Assembly (NCBI RefSeq): GCF_011090385.1 | Contig: NZ_SEWW01000005.1 | Coordinates: 88,275 to 152,274 of the forward strand | DNA from: Aquirufa beregesia | Lineage (GTDB): Bacteria > Bacteroidota > Bacteroidia > Cytophagales > Spirosomataceae | DNA length: 64,000 nucleotides | Direction: 5' to 3' | In this document: one piece after another, positions 18,032-26,867 of the stretch | How the letters are laid out: every line of letters begins with the position of its first letter | Numbering within the stretch: the first letter of the stretch is position 1 | Made by a program: the position numbers and the translations under genes | Notes under the pieces: model-generated | What the model saw: only the letters and a program-made list of their open reading frames with translations | Database searches by the model: none | Told to the model about the DNA's origin: nothing

Positions 18032-20683
18032 TTACTTTTTCTGTTCGGAGAGGAAGGTGATTAAAGACGCAAACTCTTCATAAGAAAGCTCATTGGTTAG
18101 GCCATCGGGCATCATGGATGTTTCCATTTCTTTTCTTGATCGGATATCAGCCGTTCTGATGCTGGTTATTTGACCTGTTATGTCTCTCATCACGATTCGA
18201 TCTGGGGATTCTGCTGTGACGAAACCCATATGTTCTTTTTTATCTTTGGTCGTCACTAATACCGTTACGAAACCTTGTGAAATAGAGGCATTCGGCTTCA
18301 GGATGGATTCTGCTATTTGTTCACGACTCATGATAGCGCCAATCTGCCCCATGAAAGGTCCTTTCAACGTCTCTCCACTTTTTAAACTATGGCAAACCAC
18401 GCAACCTTGCTTGGTAAAGAGCGCTCTACCCGTAGCAGGATTACCTTTGATTTGAGCCATAGCCAACATCACATCTTCAATGGAGGCATTCCCAATTTGA
18501 CCTTTTTTATTTCGGATCGTGGCCAAGTCGATTTTCGGTTCATCTTTTGCCAGATTATTGGAAGCCGTTCCTAGTTCGGCTATTTCCATTTGATTTTTTT
18601 CATTCAAATCAACGAAATAGGTTTTGTCAGCCTCCTTGGCTTGTTGGAACTCGGCTAATATAAATTCCTTGATGATAGAACTAGACTCCCAATCCACTGT
18701 TTTATAATAGGGACCATGACCATTGGGCTTTGTGCTCCACCAGTATTCTCCTTCGTAATTTGCTTCCTTTTTGTACAGTCGGGCTAGATTAGCTAACAAT
18801 TGCTTTTTGAAAGTTGGATTGTTGGATTTCTTATAAGCAGCCATTAAACCTTGGACAGCCGCTGGTTGATGCATATAACGCAATGCCCACAGGGCTATGG
18901 TCGAATTTGGACCTGAGATAGCCTTCACACAAGCGTTCACCGCATTCAATTTTACCAATGCTTGAACGGCTACGTGTGCAGGAATGATGGCAGAATTGGG
19001 TGTCGCATGTGGACCTTCTTGATCTTTAGGTGGAGCAACAAATGAATTTGGAACCTTTACTTGTAATAATGCTGGAATAGCTTCTGTTTTTCCTAATCTT
19101 CCTAAAGCGATAGCCGCACTAACTCGAACTCGTGGAGAGGCATCTTTCAATGCCAATAGGAACGGTTGAACGGGAATCAATTTGTTTTTCGTTTTTCTAT
19201 CTGCCAAAGCTCTAATGGCCAATTCTTTGACCTCTTTATCCGCTAAAAGTGTAAGTAATTGTAAAATCCCGTGCTCATTAGTAGCTTGAGCATACGTAAA
19301 TATACCTGCTGAGCGAGCATATAAAGGAGCTTTTTTATCGGCGGCCAATTTCCAAGCGATGGAAGCTGTAGCTTTCAAATCCCTGGTTAATAATTCTTGC
19401 TGAGCGTTTAAACGAGCCACGGCACTATTGGATTGTAATAGTTTGGCTAATTCATCGATCGATAATTGACCAACTTGTGGAAAAGCCTGATAGGTCCAGC
19501 CTTTTGGAACAGCCCTAACCACAAATCCTTTATTGGGGTTTCCCGAATAGCCAGCTCCATCCCAAGCGGCCAGATACAAACGACCAGAGCCATCCACGTC
19601 GAGGTCCGTGATTTGTTTTAATTTAATGAATGTTTCATCCTTTTGCGTATAACTAGCACCGTCAGGTGTCACCCGATGAATATACAAAATGCTATTTCCC
19701 CAATCCGCCATCATGGGCACTTGGTTGTATTTAGCTGGCCAAGTAGGTTCATCCATAAACAAAGAACCTGTACCAGAACCGCCACCTACATCGACTAGAG
19801 CAGGAAGAATCTCTTCCGTAAAATGCTTAAATAGTAAAGGGTAACCGTATTCGCCTGATTGTATGTGATGGCTAAAACGAATATTCCAACCCGCTCCATC
19901 ATTGGTATTATCCCGAGTGAAAATATTCATGTAAGGGTCAATGGCCACATCGTAGATGTTTCTAGTACCATGTGTGTATACTTCCATTTCGGTACCATCA
20001 GGTCTTACACGAACAATACCTCCACCTAACATGGTGATCTTCTTTCCACTTCTGTCCGTGGCAAGATGAAAACCAAAGTCGCCCGCTGCAATGTAGATCC
20101 ATCCATCAATACCCATTCTGATGCCGTTGGTGGCATGGTCAGTACCTCTGCTTTGTAAAAACTTGGGAGAGCTGATATGTTGGATTAAGGGACTTGAGGG
20201 ACCATCAGCGATGCCGTCTTTATTTTTATCTTCAAAAACGACCAAATCCATACCCGTAGCTTTCTTGGTTTCTGGGGAAAAGACGGTATGAAGTACATAC
20301 AATTTGTCCCCTAATGAAATAATACCCCGGGGATTATCGACCATGGCAAACTTACTTTGCTGATCAACACGGCCATCATTATTGGTGTCAGTTAATTTTA
20401 AAATGTATCCTTTTCCAGGCGTTTTACCGAGGGAGCCAATTTGGTCAATACCAACATATACTTCTCCTGTAGCTGCTACGGCTATACAAGCAGGACTTGG
20501 GGTAATGTCAGCTGAGGCAAAATTACTTACTTGGATATCTTGACTGGGCCAAGCCGATGCATTAGATAAGGTATCGACGAAGACCAAAGATTTTGTATTT
20601 TTTTCAGAGAAAAAGGGTTGAAGAAACTGATATCCCCCAAAAAGTAAAAATGAGTAAATCAAACTGAGAGATAATTTTAACAT
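18032..20683 (-). CDS. Secreted beta-propeller/HEAT-repeat protein with C-terminal cytochrome c domain
   Basis: The 883-residue protein starts with a hydrophobic export or anchor segment (MLKLSLSLIYSFLLFGG); an upstream in-frame ATG at 20740 would add 19 residues. An N-terminal propeller resembles the putative membrane-bound dehydrogenase domain (TIGR02604/DUF7133), with DTNNDGRVD, NGIRMGIDGWIYIAAGDFG and TRDNTNDGAGWN. HEAT-like repeats follow (about 480-600, with ASPRVRVSAAIALGRLGK), then a single-heme cytochrome c site CVVCH at about 761-765. Such proteins are common in Planctomycetes and Bacteroidota and are thought to oxidise sugars or alcohols; the substrate is unknown. Confidence 0.88.
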   Translation of the reverse strand: MLKLSLSLIYSFLLFGGYQFLQPFFSEKNTKSLVFVDTLSNASAWPSQDIQVSNFASADITPSPACIAVAATGEVYVGIDQIGSLGKTPGKGYILKLTDTNNDGRVDQQSKFAMVDNPRGIISLGDKLYVLHTVFSPETKKATGMDLVVFEDKNKDGIADGPSSPLIQHISSPKFLQSRGTDHATNGIRMGIDGWIYIAAGDFGFHLATDRSGKKITMLGGGIVRVRPDGTEMEVYTHGTRNIYDVAIDPYMNIFTRDNTNDGAGWNIRFSHHIQSGEYGYPLLFKHFTEEILPALVDVGGGSGTGSLFMDEPTWPAKYNQVPMMADWGNSILYIHRVTPDGASYTQKDETFIKLKQITDLDVDGSGRLYLAAWDGAGYSGNPNKGFVVRAVPKGWTYQAFPQVGQLSIDELAKLLQSNSAVARLNAQQELLTRDLKATASIAWKLAADKKAPLYARSAGIFTYAQATNEHGILQLLTLLADKEVKELAIRALADRKTKNKLIPVQPFLLALKDASPRVRVSAAIALGRLGKTEAIPALLQVKVPNSFVAPPKDQEGPHATPNSAIIPAHVAVQALVKLNAVNACVKAISGPNSTIALWALRYMHQPAAVQGLMAAYKKSNNPTFKKQLLANLARLYKKEANYEGEYWWSTKPNGHGPYYKTVDWESSSIIKEFILAEFQQAKEADKTYFVDLNEKNQMEIAELGTASNNLAKDEPKIDLATIRNKKGQIGNASIEDVMLAMAQIKGNPATGRALFTKQGCVVCHSLKSGETLKGPFMGQIGAIMSREQIAESILKPNASISQGFVTVLVTTKDKKEHMGFVTAESPDRIVMRDITGQITSIRTADIRSRKEMETSMMPDGLTNELSYEEFASLITFLSEQKK

Positions 20684-20740
20684 ATTGGATAGGTTGAGTG
20701 TTTTTGTATTATGGTTGGCAAAAATAAGATTTTTCCTCAT

Positions 20741-21216
20741 AAATCATTCGAGTCTTTATAGGGGCTTACAAGTATTTATTATTCGGTAATGGATGAGTCT
20801 TTTTCTGAATATTAGAAGGCTGTTTATTTTTTTGAGCCTTAATTTCTTTGGAACGCTAATTACTATATGACTGGAATGATAATTTTTTGTTCAATTATTT
20901 CCTAGAGAAACGTGAAATGTATAGACTATTTAAAATGAATGATTTAGCGGTGTAAATGCTATTTAAATCAGATTGAGCCCTCTTTTTTTGTTTTATGAGT
21001 ATCGAAAATATTGTTAAAAATATTAGGCTGATTCAAAAATCAAATTACCTTTGTGTTTACCATTCTATAATAAAGTTTGAGCTGTTCTATAATTTGTATT
21101 TCTCCTGCAATTTCTAGTGAGAAGCGACAGAAAATAAACCTGATGTCCCTCTCGGCCTTGGAGCGTATTTTATCTCAGCCATTCTAACTGTCAAACCGAA
21201 ATAATTGAATTAGAAA
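20741..21216. other. AT-rich intergenic region between divergent genes
   Basis: This holds the divergent promoters of the cytochrome c protein and the AraC-type regulator. Apart from one -7-like box at 21046 I see no gene, RNA or repeat. Confidence 0.6.
21046..21053 (+). promoter_or_regulatory. Candidate -7 box (TACCTTTG)
   Basis: TACCTTTG matches the Bacteroidota -7 consensus TAnnTTTG and lies 164 bases upstream of the regulator start. No good -33 TTTG is at the usual spacing, so the call is weak. Confidence 0.3.
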
Positions 21217-22401
21217 ATGTTAATATACATAGTCGCTTTCAAACTCATTATTTCATTGGTATTGGCCGTGTTTAATTTTCGTGTCAACAAAAATACCATA
21301 TATCTAACGGGTTTTTTAGTGGCCATCGCCTTGTCGGGCCTTTTGCATTATTTTGCTTTCATGGGTGATAATGAGTCTTTAATGGCGGTATTCAATTACC
21401 ACATTACACCTACTTATTACTTGTTTGGTCCATTTTTGTTTTTTTATGTCAGAGGAACCTTAACTGACCGCAATAAACTGTCTCAAAAAGATTATTTACA
21501 TTTCATACCTGCGGTTTTTTCATTTTTGTCCATATTTCCTTTTTATTTCAAGAACTGGGATTATAAGTTGGTAGTAGCCCGCAAGATCATTGATAATCCA
21601 GAAGTGCTCAAAGTGTGGAATGAAGGGGTGCTTTATCCAAGCTATTTCAATGTGATTGGCCGTCCATTGTTTTTTATGATTTACTTGATAGCGACGATTT
21701 CCTTATTTCTTCGTTATAACCGTAGTTTGGCAAAATATACCCCTGTATCTGCTCAAAAAACCTTGATTAAACGCTGGTTAGTTTGGTTGATTTCTTTGTC
21801 AACCTTAGCCTGTGCTAGTTATTTTACAGGAGCCATCATGTTCATTTTTTCCGATGTAGTAAATAAGGAATTAGTGAATTCTTCTCCTCTCGGTTATTTG
21901 ACAGGCATTTTTTTCTTGACTATCCCTTTGTTAATTCTAGCATTTCCTCCTATTCTGTATGGTATTCCGATTCACAAAAAGGTTAGGAGAAAGAACTTTG
22001 AACACAAGGTAGATGCTAGTGATGTCTATTCTTTTGTGGGGAAGTCGGATGATCCATTCCAACAAGACGCTAAATATATTTTAGATCATATCCATGAAGA
22101 TAAATGGTATCTGGATCCTGATTTTAATGTGGATTTTTTGGCCTTAAAATTAGATATCCCGAAACACCATATTTATTATTGCTTCAATTACATCATCAAA
22201 TCCAAGTTTACCAAATTACGTGCTCAATTACGCATCTCACATGCTAAGGCACTTTTGGAAGAACAAAAATCACAGAATTTAAGTCAAGAAGACATGGAGG
22301 CTATCGCTTTGGCTTCAGGTTTTGGGACATTGTACCGTTTCATTAGCGCATTTCAAGAAGAAGAGGGAACAACTCCGATGGAATACGTGAAAAAATTGTA
22401 A
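21217..22401 (+). CDS. Membrane-anchored AraC-family transcriptional regulator
   Basis: The 394-residue protein has about seven hydrophobic helices in residues 1-255 and a cytoplasmic C-terminal AraC-type helix-turn-helix domain (about 285-394), with DFLALKLDIPKHHIYYCFN as the first helix-turn-helix and ASGFGTLYRFISAFQEEEGT as the second. This layout, a membrane sensor fused to AraC, is common in Bacteroidota. It lies upstream of the deoxysugar cluster on the same strand and may control it; that link is an inference from position. Confidence 0.88.
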   Translation: MLIYIVAFKLIISLVLAVFNFRVNKNTIYLTGFLVAIALSGLLHYFAFMGDNESLMAVFNYHITPTYYLFGPFLFFYVRGTLTDRNKLSQKDYLHFIPAVFSFLSIFPFYFKNWDYKLVVARKIIDNPEVLKVWNEGVLYPSYFNVIGRPLFFMIYLIATISLFLRYNRSLAKYTPVSAQKTLIKRWLVWLISLSTLACASYFTGAIMFIFSDVVNKELVNSSPLGYLTGIFFLTIPLLILAFPPILYGIPIHKKVRRKNFEHKVDASDVYSFVGKSDDPFQQDAKYILDHIHEDKWYLDPDFNVDFLALKLDIPKHHIYYCFNYIIKSKFTKLRAQLRISHAKALLEEQKSQNLSQEDMEAIALASGFGTLYRFISAFQEEEGTTPMEYVKKL

Positions 22402-22561
22402 ATGATGAATGGTACATTATAAATGGGCAAAGAACTTCGGCCTTGTTGACTAAATAAGGTCGTAGATTTTCTGCATATTTCCCCAAGTTTTGAAAAATAA
22501 TCATACTAATCTTATTGGAAAGGGATAGAATATTATGAATTTTCTATTAGCTTGATTCTTT

Positions 22562-22620
22562 CATTTACAATTTACCATTCACCACCAACCATTTATAATA
22601 TATAACTTATAATTCATCAT
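22562..22620. repeat. Dispersed AT-rich intergenic motif, copy B
   Basis: Bases 22562-22581 are identical over 20 bases to 12851-12870 (CATTTACAATTTACCATTCA), followed by more AT-rich variants. It fills the spacer just before the aldo/keto reductase gene. Confidence 0.8.
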
Positions 22621-22625
22621 TTTTT

Positions 22626-23585
22626 ATGCGCTATCGTCGTCTAGGCAAAACGAATTTAGAAGTATCTATTTTAGGCTTTGGGGCCTCCCCATTAGGAAAT
22701 GTTTTCGAGGAATGTGATGAGAAAGAAGGAATTTCCGCTGTTCATTATGCCATTGATCATGGGGTGAATTTTGTGGATGTGGCTCCTTTTTATGGAATTA
22801 CTTTAGCTGAGACTCGTTTAGGCAAGGCCTTAAAAGGTAAAAGAAAGGAGGTCTATTTGGCTACCAAGGCTGGTCGTTATGATCTGAAAGAATTTGATTT
22901 TTCCTATCAAAGAATTTTGTCCAGCATCGATGAATCCTTACGAAGACTTCAAACGGATTATGTGGATTTATATCAATTGCATGATATAGAATTTGGCTCC
23001 AAAGAACAAGTTTTAAACGAAGCGATTCCAGCCATACAAGCAGTGAAAAAATCTGGTAAAGCCAGGTTTGTGGGTATTACGGGACTGCCAGTCAATTATT
23101 TGGCTGCCATAGCCTGTGAAGTAGAAATAGATACGGTACTTTCTTGGGCTCACTTTAATTTATTGCAGGATGAAATTAATGCGGAATTAGTTCCTTTGTC
23201 CAAGGAATTGGATTTTGGATTAATGAATGCCGCTCCCTTGATGCAAAGAATACTATCTGATGCGGCATTGCCCGTTTGGCACAATGCACCAGAAGAAGTC
23301 AAAGCTTTGCAACCTCGCTTATTGGCTGTTTGTCAGGCATACAATGTACGCCTCAGTGATGTCGCTTTACGTTTTGCAATGGATCATCCCGACATAGCGA
23401 CTACGATAGTGGGTATGTGTGACATGAAAACCATTCAAGAAAATGTGGCTGCGGTGGATTTTATCATCCCCGATGGTTTATTACAAGAGTTAGAAGAAAT
23501 TATAGCTCCAGTTAAAAACCGCATGTGGTTTGAAGGAAGACCCGAAAATAATATAGCTAGAAAGCAAAAACCTATCAAAAAATGA
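22626..23585 (+). CDS. Aldo/keto reductase, probable L-fucose/deoxysugar dehydrogenase
   Basis: The 319-residue TIM-barrel NAD(P) oxidoreductase has the AKR start RRLGKTNLEVSILGFG and the catalytic tetrad Asp51, Tyr56 (VDVAPFYG), Lys81 (ATKAG) and a His in LYQLHD near 119. It resembles L-fucose, L-galactose or D-threo-aldose 1-dehydrogenases, which oxidise the anomeric carbon to a lactone. It leads a four-gene cluster and overlaps the next gene by the ATGA arrangement. Substrate assignment rests on the mutarotase and dehydrogenase neighbours. Confidence 0.88.
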   Translation: MRYRRLGKTNLEVSILGFGASPLGNVFEECDEKEGISAVHYAIDHGVNFVDVAPFYGITLAETRLGKALKGKRKEVYLATKAGRYDLKEFDFSYQRILSSIDESLRRLQTDYVDLYQLHDIEFGSKEQVLNEAIPAIQAVKKSGKARFVGITGLPVNYLAAIACEVEIDTVLSWAHFNLLQDEINAELVPLSKELDFGLMNAAPLMQRILSDAALPVWHNAPEEVKALQPRLLAVCQAYNVRLSDVALRFAMDHPDIATTIVGMCDMKTIQENVAAVDFIIPDGLLQELEEIIAPVKNRMWFEGRPENNIARKQKPIKK

Positions 23586-24601
23586 AAGCATTATTTTTAA
23601 CCGAAGTCGGAAAAACCGAAATCAGGGATATAGAAAAACCCATTCCTGCAACAGGAGAAGTTTTACTTCGAATCGGTATGGTGGGTTTTTGTGGGGGTGA
23701 TTTAAATGGATTTAAAGGGCTATTTGAATTACAGGAGTATCCCAATGTATTAGGTCATGAGGTAGGTGCGACCATTGAAGAAATAGGAGAGGGTGTTCCT
23801 TCCGATTGGCAAATTGGCCAGCGAGTTACCATATATCCATATTTAAATTGTGGCAAATGTGTGTCTTGTCGGAAAGGCCGTAAAAATGCTTGCCAAGACA
23901 ACAAAACCATGGGTGTAAGAAGACCGGGTGCTATGACCCGTTACATGACTATACCTTGGCAAGATGTATATCTTTCCAATTCCTTATCCTTGAAAGAATT
24001 AGCCTTGGTGGAACCATTGACAGTCGGTTTTCATGCGGCGGCCAGAGGGCGAGTTCGTGATTCGGATACTGTAGCCGTGATTGGATGTGGTATTGTGGGC
24101 ATGGGAGCCATAGCTTCTGCAGTTCATCGCGGGGCACAAGTGATAGCGGTTGATTTAGATGATTCCAAACTATCCATCGCCCGGAAAATAGGCGTGCAAC
24201 ATACCATCAATACCAGTCAGGGAGATTTGCACGAGGCTTTACAGCGGATTACTCAAGGAGATGGTCCAGATGTCATCATAGAGGCCGTGGGTAGTCATAT
24301 TACTTACCGTGCTGCTGTAGAAGAAGTTGCTTACACGGGTCGAGTGGTGTGTATTGGTTATGCCAAAAAGCCTGTGGAATTTAATACAGGTGTGTTTGTG
24401 AGGAAAGAAATAGAAATCTTAGGCTCCAGAAATTGCACCGATGAATTTCCAGAAGTAATAGCCTACTTGGAATCTGGTGATTTTCCCGTAGAAGAAGTGA
24501 TTAGTCGAGTTGTACCTATCGAGGAGGCGGGTCAGGCCTTAGCTGATTGGGCTCAAAATGCGCAAGGTATTGTGAAAATTATGGTGAATTTTGGAGAATA
24601 A
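23582..24601 (+). CDS. Zinc-dependent medium-chain alcohol dehydrogenase
   Basis: The 339-residue MDR protein has catalytic zinc ligands in GFCGGDLNG and NVLGHEVGA, four structural-zinc cysteines in CGKCVSCRKGRKNAC, and the Rossmann motif VIGCGIVGMGA. It resembles sorbitol or L-threonate/galactonate-type dehydrogenases. In this cluster it probably oxidises a secondary hydroxyl of a sugar acid or keto-deoxysugar acid. It overlaps the gene before by four bases and sits three bases before the next, so it is translationally coupled. Confidence 0.9.
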   Translation: MKALFLTEVGKTEIRDIEKPIPATGEVLLRIGMVGFCGGDLNGFKGLFELQEYPNVLGHEVGATIEEIGEGVPSDWQIGQRVTIYPYLNCGKCVSCRKGRKNACQDNKTMGVRRPGAMTRYMTIPWQDVYLSNSLSLKELALVEPLTVGFHAAARGRVRDSDTVAVIGCGIVGMGAIASAVHRGAQVIAVDLDDSKLSIARKIGVQHTINTSQGDLHEALQRITQGDGPDVIIEAVGSHITYRAAVEEVAYTGRVVCIGYAKKPVEFNTGVFVRKEIEILGSRNCTDEFPEVIAYLESGDFPVEEVISRVVPIEEAGQALADWAQNAQGIVKIMVNFGE

Positions 24602-24604
24602 GCT

Positions 24605-25420
24605 ATGATACAATCTTGTGTAACCATTGCCTTAGTGCCACAAATCAAGTCAGGCCCCTGGATTTTTTGGGAAGACTTAGAAAGCAGTATGGCCCAAGCC
24701 GCTAGCTTGGGATTTGATGCCATTGAACTTTTTACGGCAGAGGCTAGCAGTATTGATACGAGTCATTTGGAGAAATTATTGGCGCAATATTCCCTTAAAT
24801 TAGCGGCAGTAGGAAGTGGTGCAGGAAAAGTCATCCAGGGTTTAACCTTAACAGATCCTAATCATGTCATTCGTTCTCAAGCCATATCATTCATTCAATC
24901 CATGATGGACTTTGGTGCGCATTTTGGGGCAGTGACCATCATTGGTTCCATGCAGGGAAATGCCATGCCAGATCGCAGAGAGGAATCACTGACTCATTTG
25001 CAAGAGGCCTTGGAATACCTAGGTGCACATGCAGAACAACTGGGTGTGCCTTTGATCTATGAACCCTTAAACCGATATGAAACGAATCTGTTTAATACCC
25101 TTGGGGCTGGTCGAACCTTTTTAGAGGGACTTTCCACCCGACATATCCAATTGCTGGCAGATTTGTTTCACATGAACATAGAAGAGGTGGATATTGCCCA
25201 AAGTATACGGGAAAATGGCTCTTGGATAGGACATGTGCATTTAGCAGATTCTAACCGTAGACCCATGGGGATGGGGCATACTTCAATGAAAGAAATAGCG
25301 GAAGCTTTGATTCAAGTGGATTACCAAGGCGCTATTTCGGCCGAAGCCTTTCCTTGGCCCAATCCTTTGGGAGCTGCCAAGCAGACCATGTTAGCTTTTA
25401 ATCAGCATTTTGAAAAGTAA
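24605..25420 (+). CDS. Sugar phosphate isomerase/epimerase-family TIM barrel
   Basis: The 271-residue xylose-isomerase-like TIM barrel shows the metal-site motifs IYEPLNRYETN (Glu), LLADLFHMNIEE (Asp/His), IGHVHLADSNR and a late Glu in ISAEAFPWP. The family includes epimerases, isomerases and inositol or keto-sugar dehydratases. Its exact step is unknown; with the flanking genes it probably reshapes a deoxysugar or keto-sugar intermediate. Confidence 0.88.
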   Translation: MIQSCVTIALVPQIKSGPWIFWEDLESSMAQAASLGFDAIELFTAEASSIDTSHLEKLLAQYSLKLAAVGSGAGKVIQGLTLTDPNHVIRSQAISFIQSMMDFGAHFGAVTIIGSMQGNAMPDRREESLTHLQEALEYLGAHAEQLGVPLIYEPLNRYETNLFNTLGAGRTFLEGLSTRHIQLLADLFHMNIEEVDIAQSIRENGSWIGHVHLADSNRRPMGMGHTSMKEIAEALIQVDYQGAISAEAFPWPNPLGAAKQTMLAFNQHFEK

Positions 25421-25431
25421 AATAGATACCC

Positions 25432-25767
25432 ATGCAGCGATTTTGTTTAGCATTAGACCTAGTAGATGATCCTGAGTTAATTCAGGAATATGAACAATAC
25501 CATGCGCCAGGGAGTGCTTGGCCAGAAGTCACGCAGCATGACATCGATGCGGGAGTTACCAATATTGAAATTTTTCGCACAGGTAATCGGATGTTCATGA
25601 TTTTAGAAACGGATGATGCCTTTACTTTTGAGAAAAAAGGGGCCTTTGATGCTACCAATCCCAAAATTGCGGCTTGGGAGGAACTGATGTGGAAGTTTCA
25701 ACAACCGCTACCATGGGCCAAGCCTGGACAGAAATGGATCTTGATGGATCGCATATTTAAATCATAA
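25432..25767 (+). CDS. L-rhamnose mutarotase (RhaM/YiiL family)
   Basis: The 111-residue protein is full length for the family and carries the typical segments LALDLVDDPELIQEYEQYH and ITNIEIFR-like VTNIEIFRTGNRMFMILET, with a C-terminal WILMDRIF. The family interconverts anomers of rhamnose and in some clusters serves fucose. It ends the operon and points to a 6-deoxyhexose as the cluster's substrate. A terminator follows. Confidence 0.92.
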   Translation: MQRFCLALDLVDDPELIQEYEQYHAPGSAWPEVTQHDIDAGVTNIEIFRTGNRMFMILETDDAFTFEKKGAFDATNPKIAAWEELMWKFQQPLPWAKPGQKWILMDRIFKS

Positions 25768-25770
25768 AAA

Positions 25771-25797
25771 AATCCCGAATTAATTTCGGGATTTTAG
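25771..25797. terminator. Bidirectional hairpin terminator
   Basis: AATCCCGAA (25771-25779) pairs with TTCGGGATT (25785-25793), with A-rich sequence before and T-rich after. It separates the mutarotase gene from the convergent DUF3500 gene. Confidence 0.9.
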
Positions 25798-25802
25798 GAC
25801 AG

Positions 25803-26837
25803 TTATTTATGCTGGTGGTGCTCTGCCATCATATAATGTTCTTTCAGTAAATCTGTACCAAAATCACCCCGGAAATCACGCCATACCGTATGAATGTGGT
25901 TGGCATTATCTTGGGTATTATCAAATTCAACCAAAAAGGACTTCCCTTGAATGCGGTAATAATGTGCTTTTTTACGTTCGGTATTTCCTGCCCAAGCAAA
26001 TTTGACCGAATTGAAATCTTCATTCGCAATATGTTTTAAGCGCATCTCAGCAATTTTAGGTGGCATGGCTGATAGATAGTGCATGATCAATTGGTTCAAA
26101 CCAGCCTTTTGTTGGCTATTCATTTCTTTGACCGAAATCCCTTCATCTGGTAATGGACCTACATGTACAGAATTGGTGGTTACCACTTCGTTGAAAGTCG
26201 TGAGGTTAAATATGGCTTTGGCTTTTTGTTTATCTGACATGGAGTTAATCAAATCCAATGCCATATCTTCTTCTTCCTTCATTAAGCGTGTTCCTTTTCT
26301 TTCTCCGCTTTCTGCCTCCGCTGGATATACGCCAAAGAAAAATGGGGCATAAGCAAGCTTATCGTCCACAACGGTGAAATTTAGTGCAATGTGGTGACCT
26401 CCAAATTTCCATCCCCAGACTTTATCTTTGCTAGGGTCCCCATAAAATGCTACAAATTGATTCTCTGGAATACGACTCGGATTTTTGGGCTGAATTTCTT
26501 TCAAATAATATTCGAAATCCATGATGTCACGCGTTTTCTTAAAGCCCTTCTCACTTAAATATACTTGCATGAAATCATAGAGCAATTGTTTTTGGTTGGC
26601 ATCCATATCCTTCACCACGGTGCCATGTCTAGCGACCATAGTAGGGGGCAAAAAGTGCCAATTAAATCGAGTAACGGCATCAAAGGAATATGAGGCTCTG
26701 CTTTTTTGAGCGTCGCTGAGGGATTGGATGAAAGCCATGGCTTTCTGCACGCCCGGGCTGTCGGATTGCGCTTGACTCACCAAGGGCAAGGCCCCAAGGA
26801 ATAAACAGCTAATGAATAAAATAAAGGTTCTTTGCAT
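25803..26837 (-). CDS. Secreted DUF3500 protein
   Basis: The 344-residue protein has a signal peptide (about 1-23, ending VSQAQ) and the DUF3500 pattern: two related halves with FNWHFLPPTMVARHG in the first and the repeated (A/S)DKQKAKAIFNLT-type segment later, plus WGWKFGGHHIALNFT. The family is secreted and its function is unknown. It is downstream of, and on the same strand as, a Tat-exported Gfo/Idh/MocA protein, 30 bases apart, so the two are probably cotranscribed. Confidence 0.88.
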   Translation of the reverse strand: MQRTFILFISCLFLGALPLVSQAQSDSPGVQKAMAFIQSLSDAQKSRASYSFDAVTRFNWHFLPPTMVARHGTVVKDMDANQKQLLYDFMQVYLSEKGFKKTRDIMDFEYYLKEIQPKNPSRIPENQFVAFYGDPSKDKVWGWKFGGHHIALNFTVVDDKLAYAPFFFGVYPAEAESGERKGTRLMKEEEDMALDLINSMSDKQKAKAIFNLTTFNEVVTTNSVHVGPLPDEGISVKEMNSQQKAGLNQLIMHYLSAMPPKIAEMRLKHIANEDFNSVKFAWAGNTERKKAHYYRIQGKSFLVEFDNTQDNANHIHTVWRDFRGDFGTDLLKEHYMMAEHHQHK

Positions 26838-26867
26838 GTAAATGGTTGATATAGGTTGTATTCAATT

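Noticed and set aside
20741-21216. Hidden tRNA or riboswitch in the spacer before the AraC-type gene
   Set aside because: No cloverleaf or conserved aptamer core could be seen by eye.
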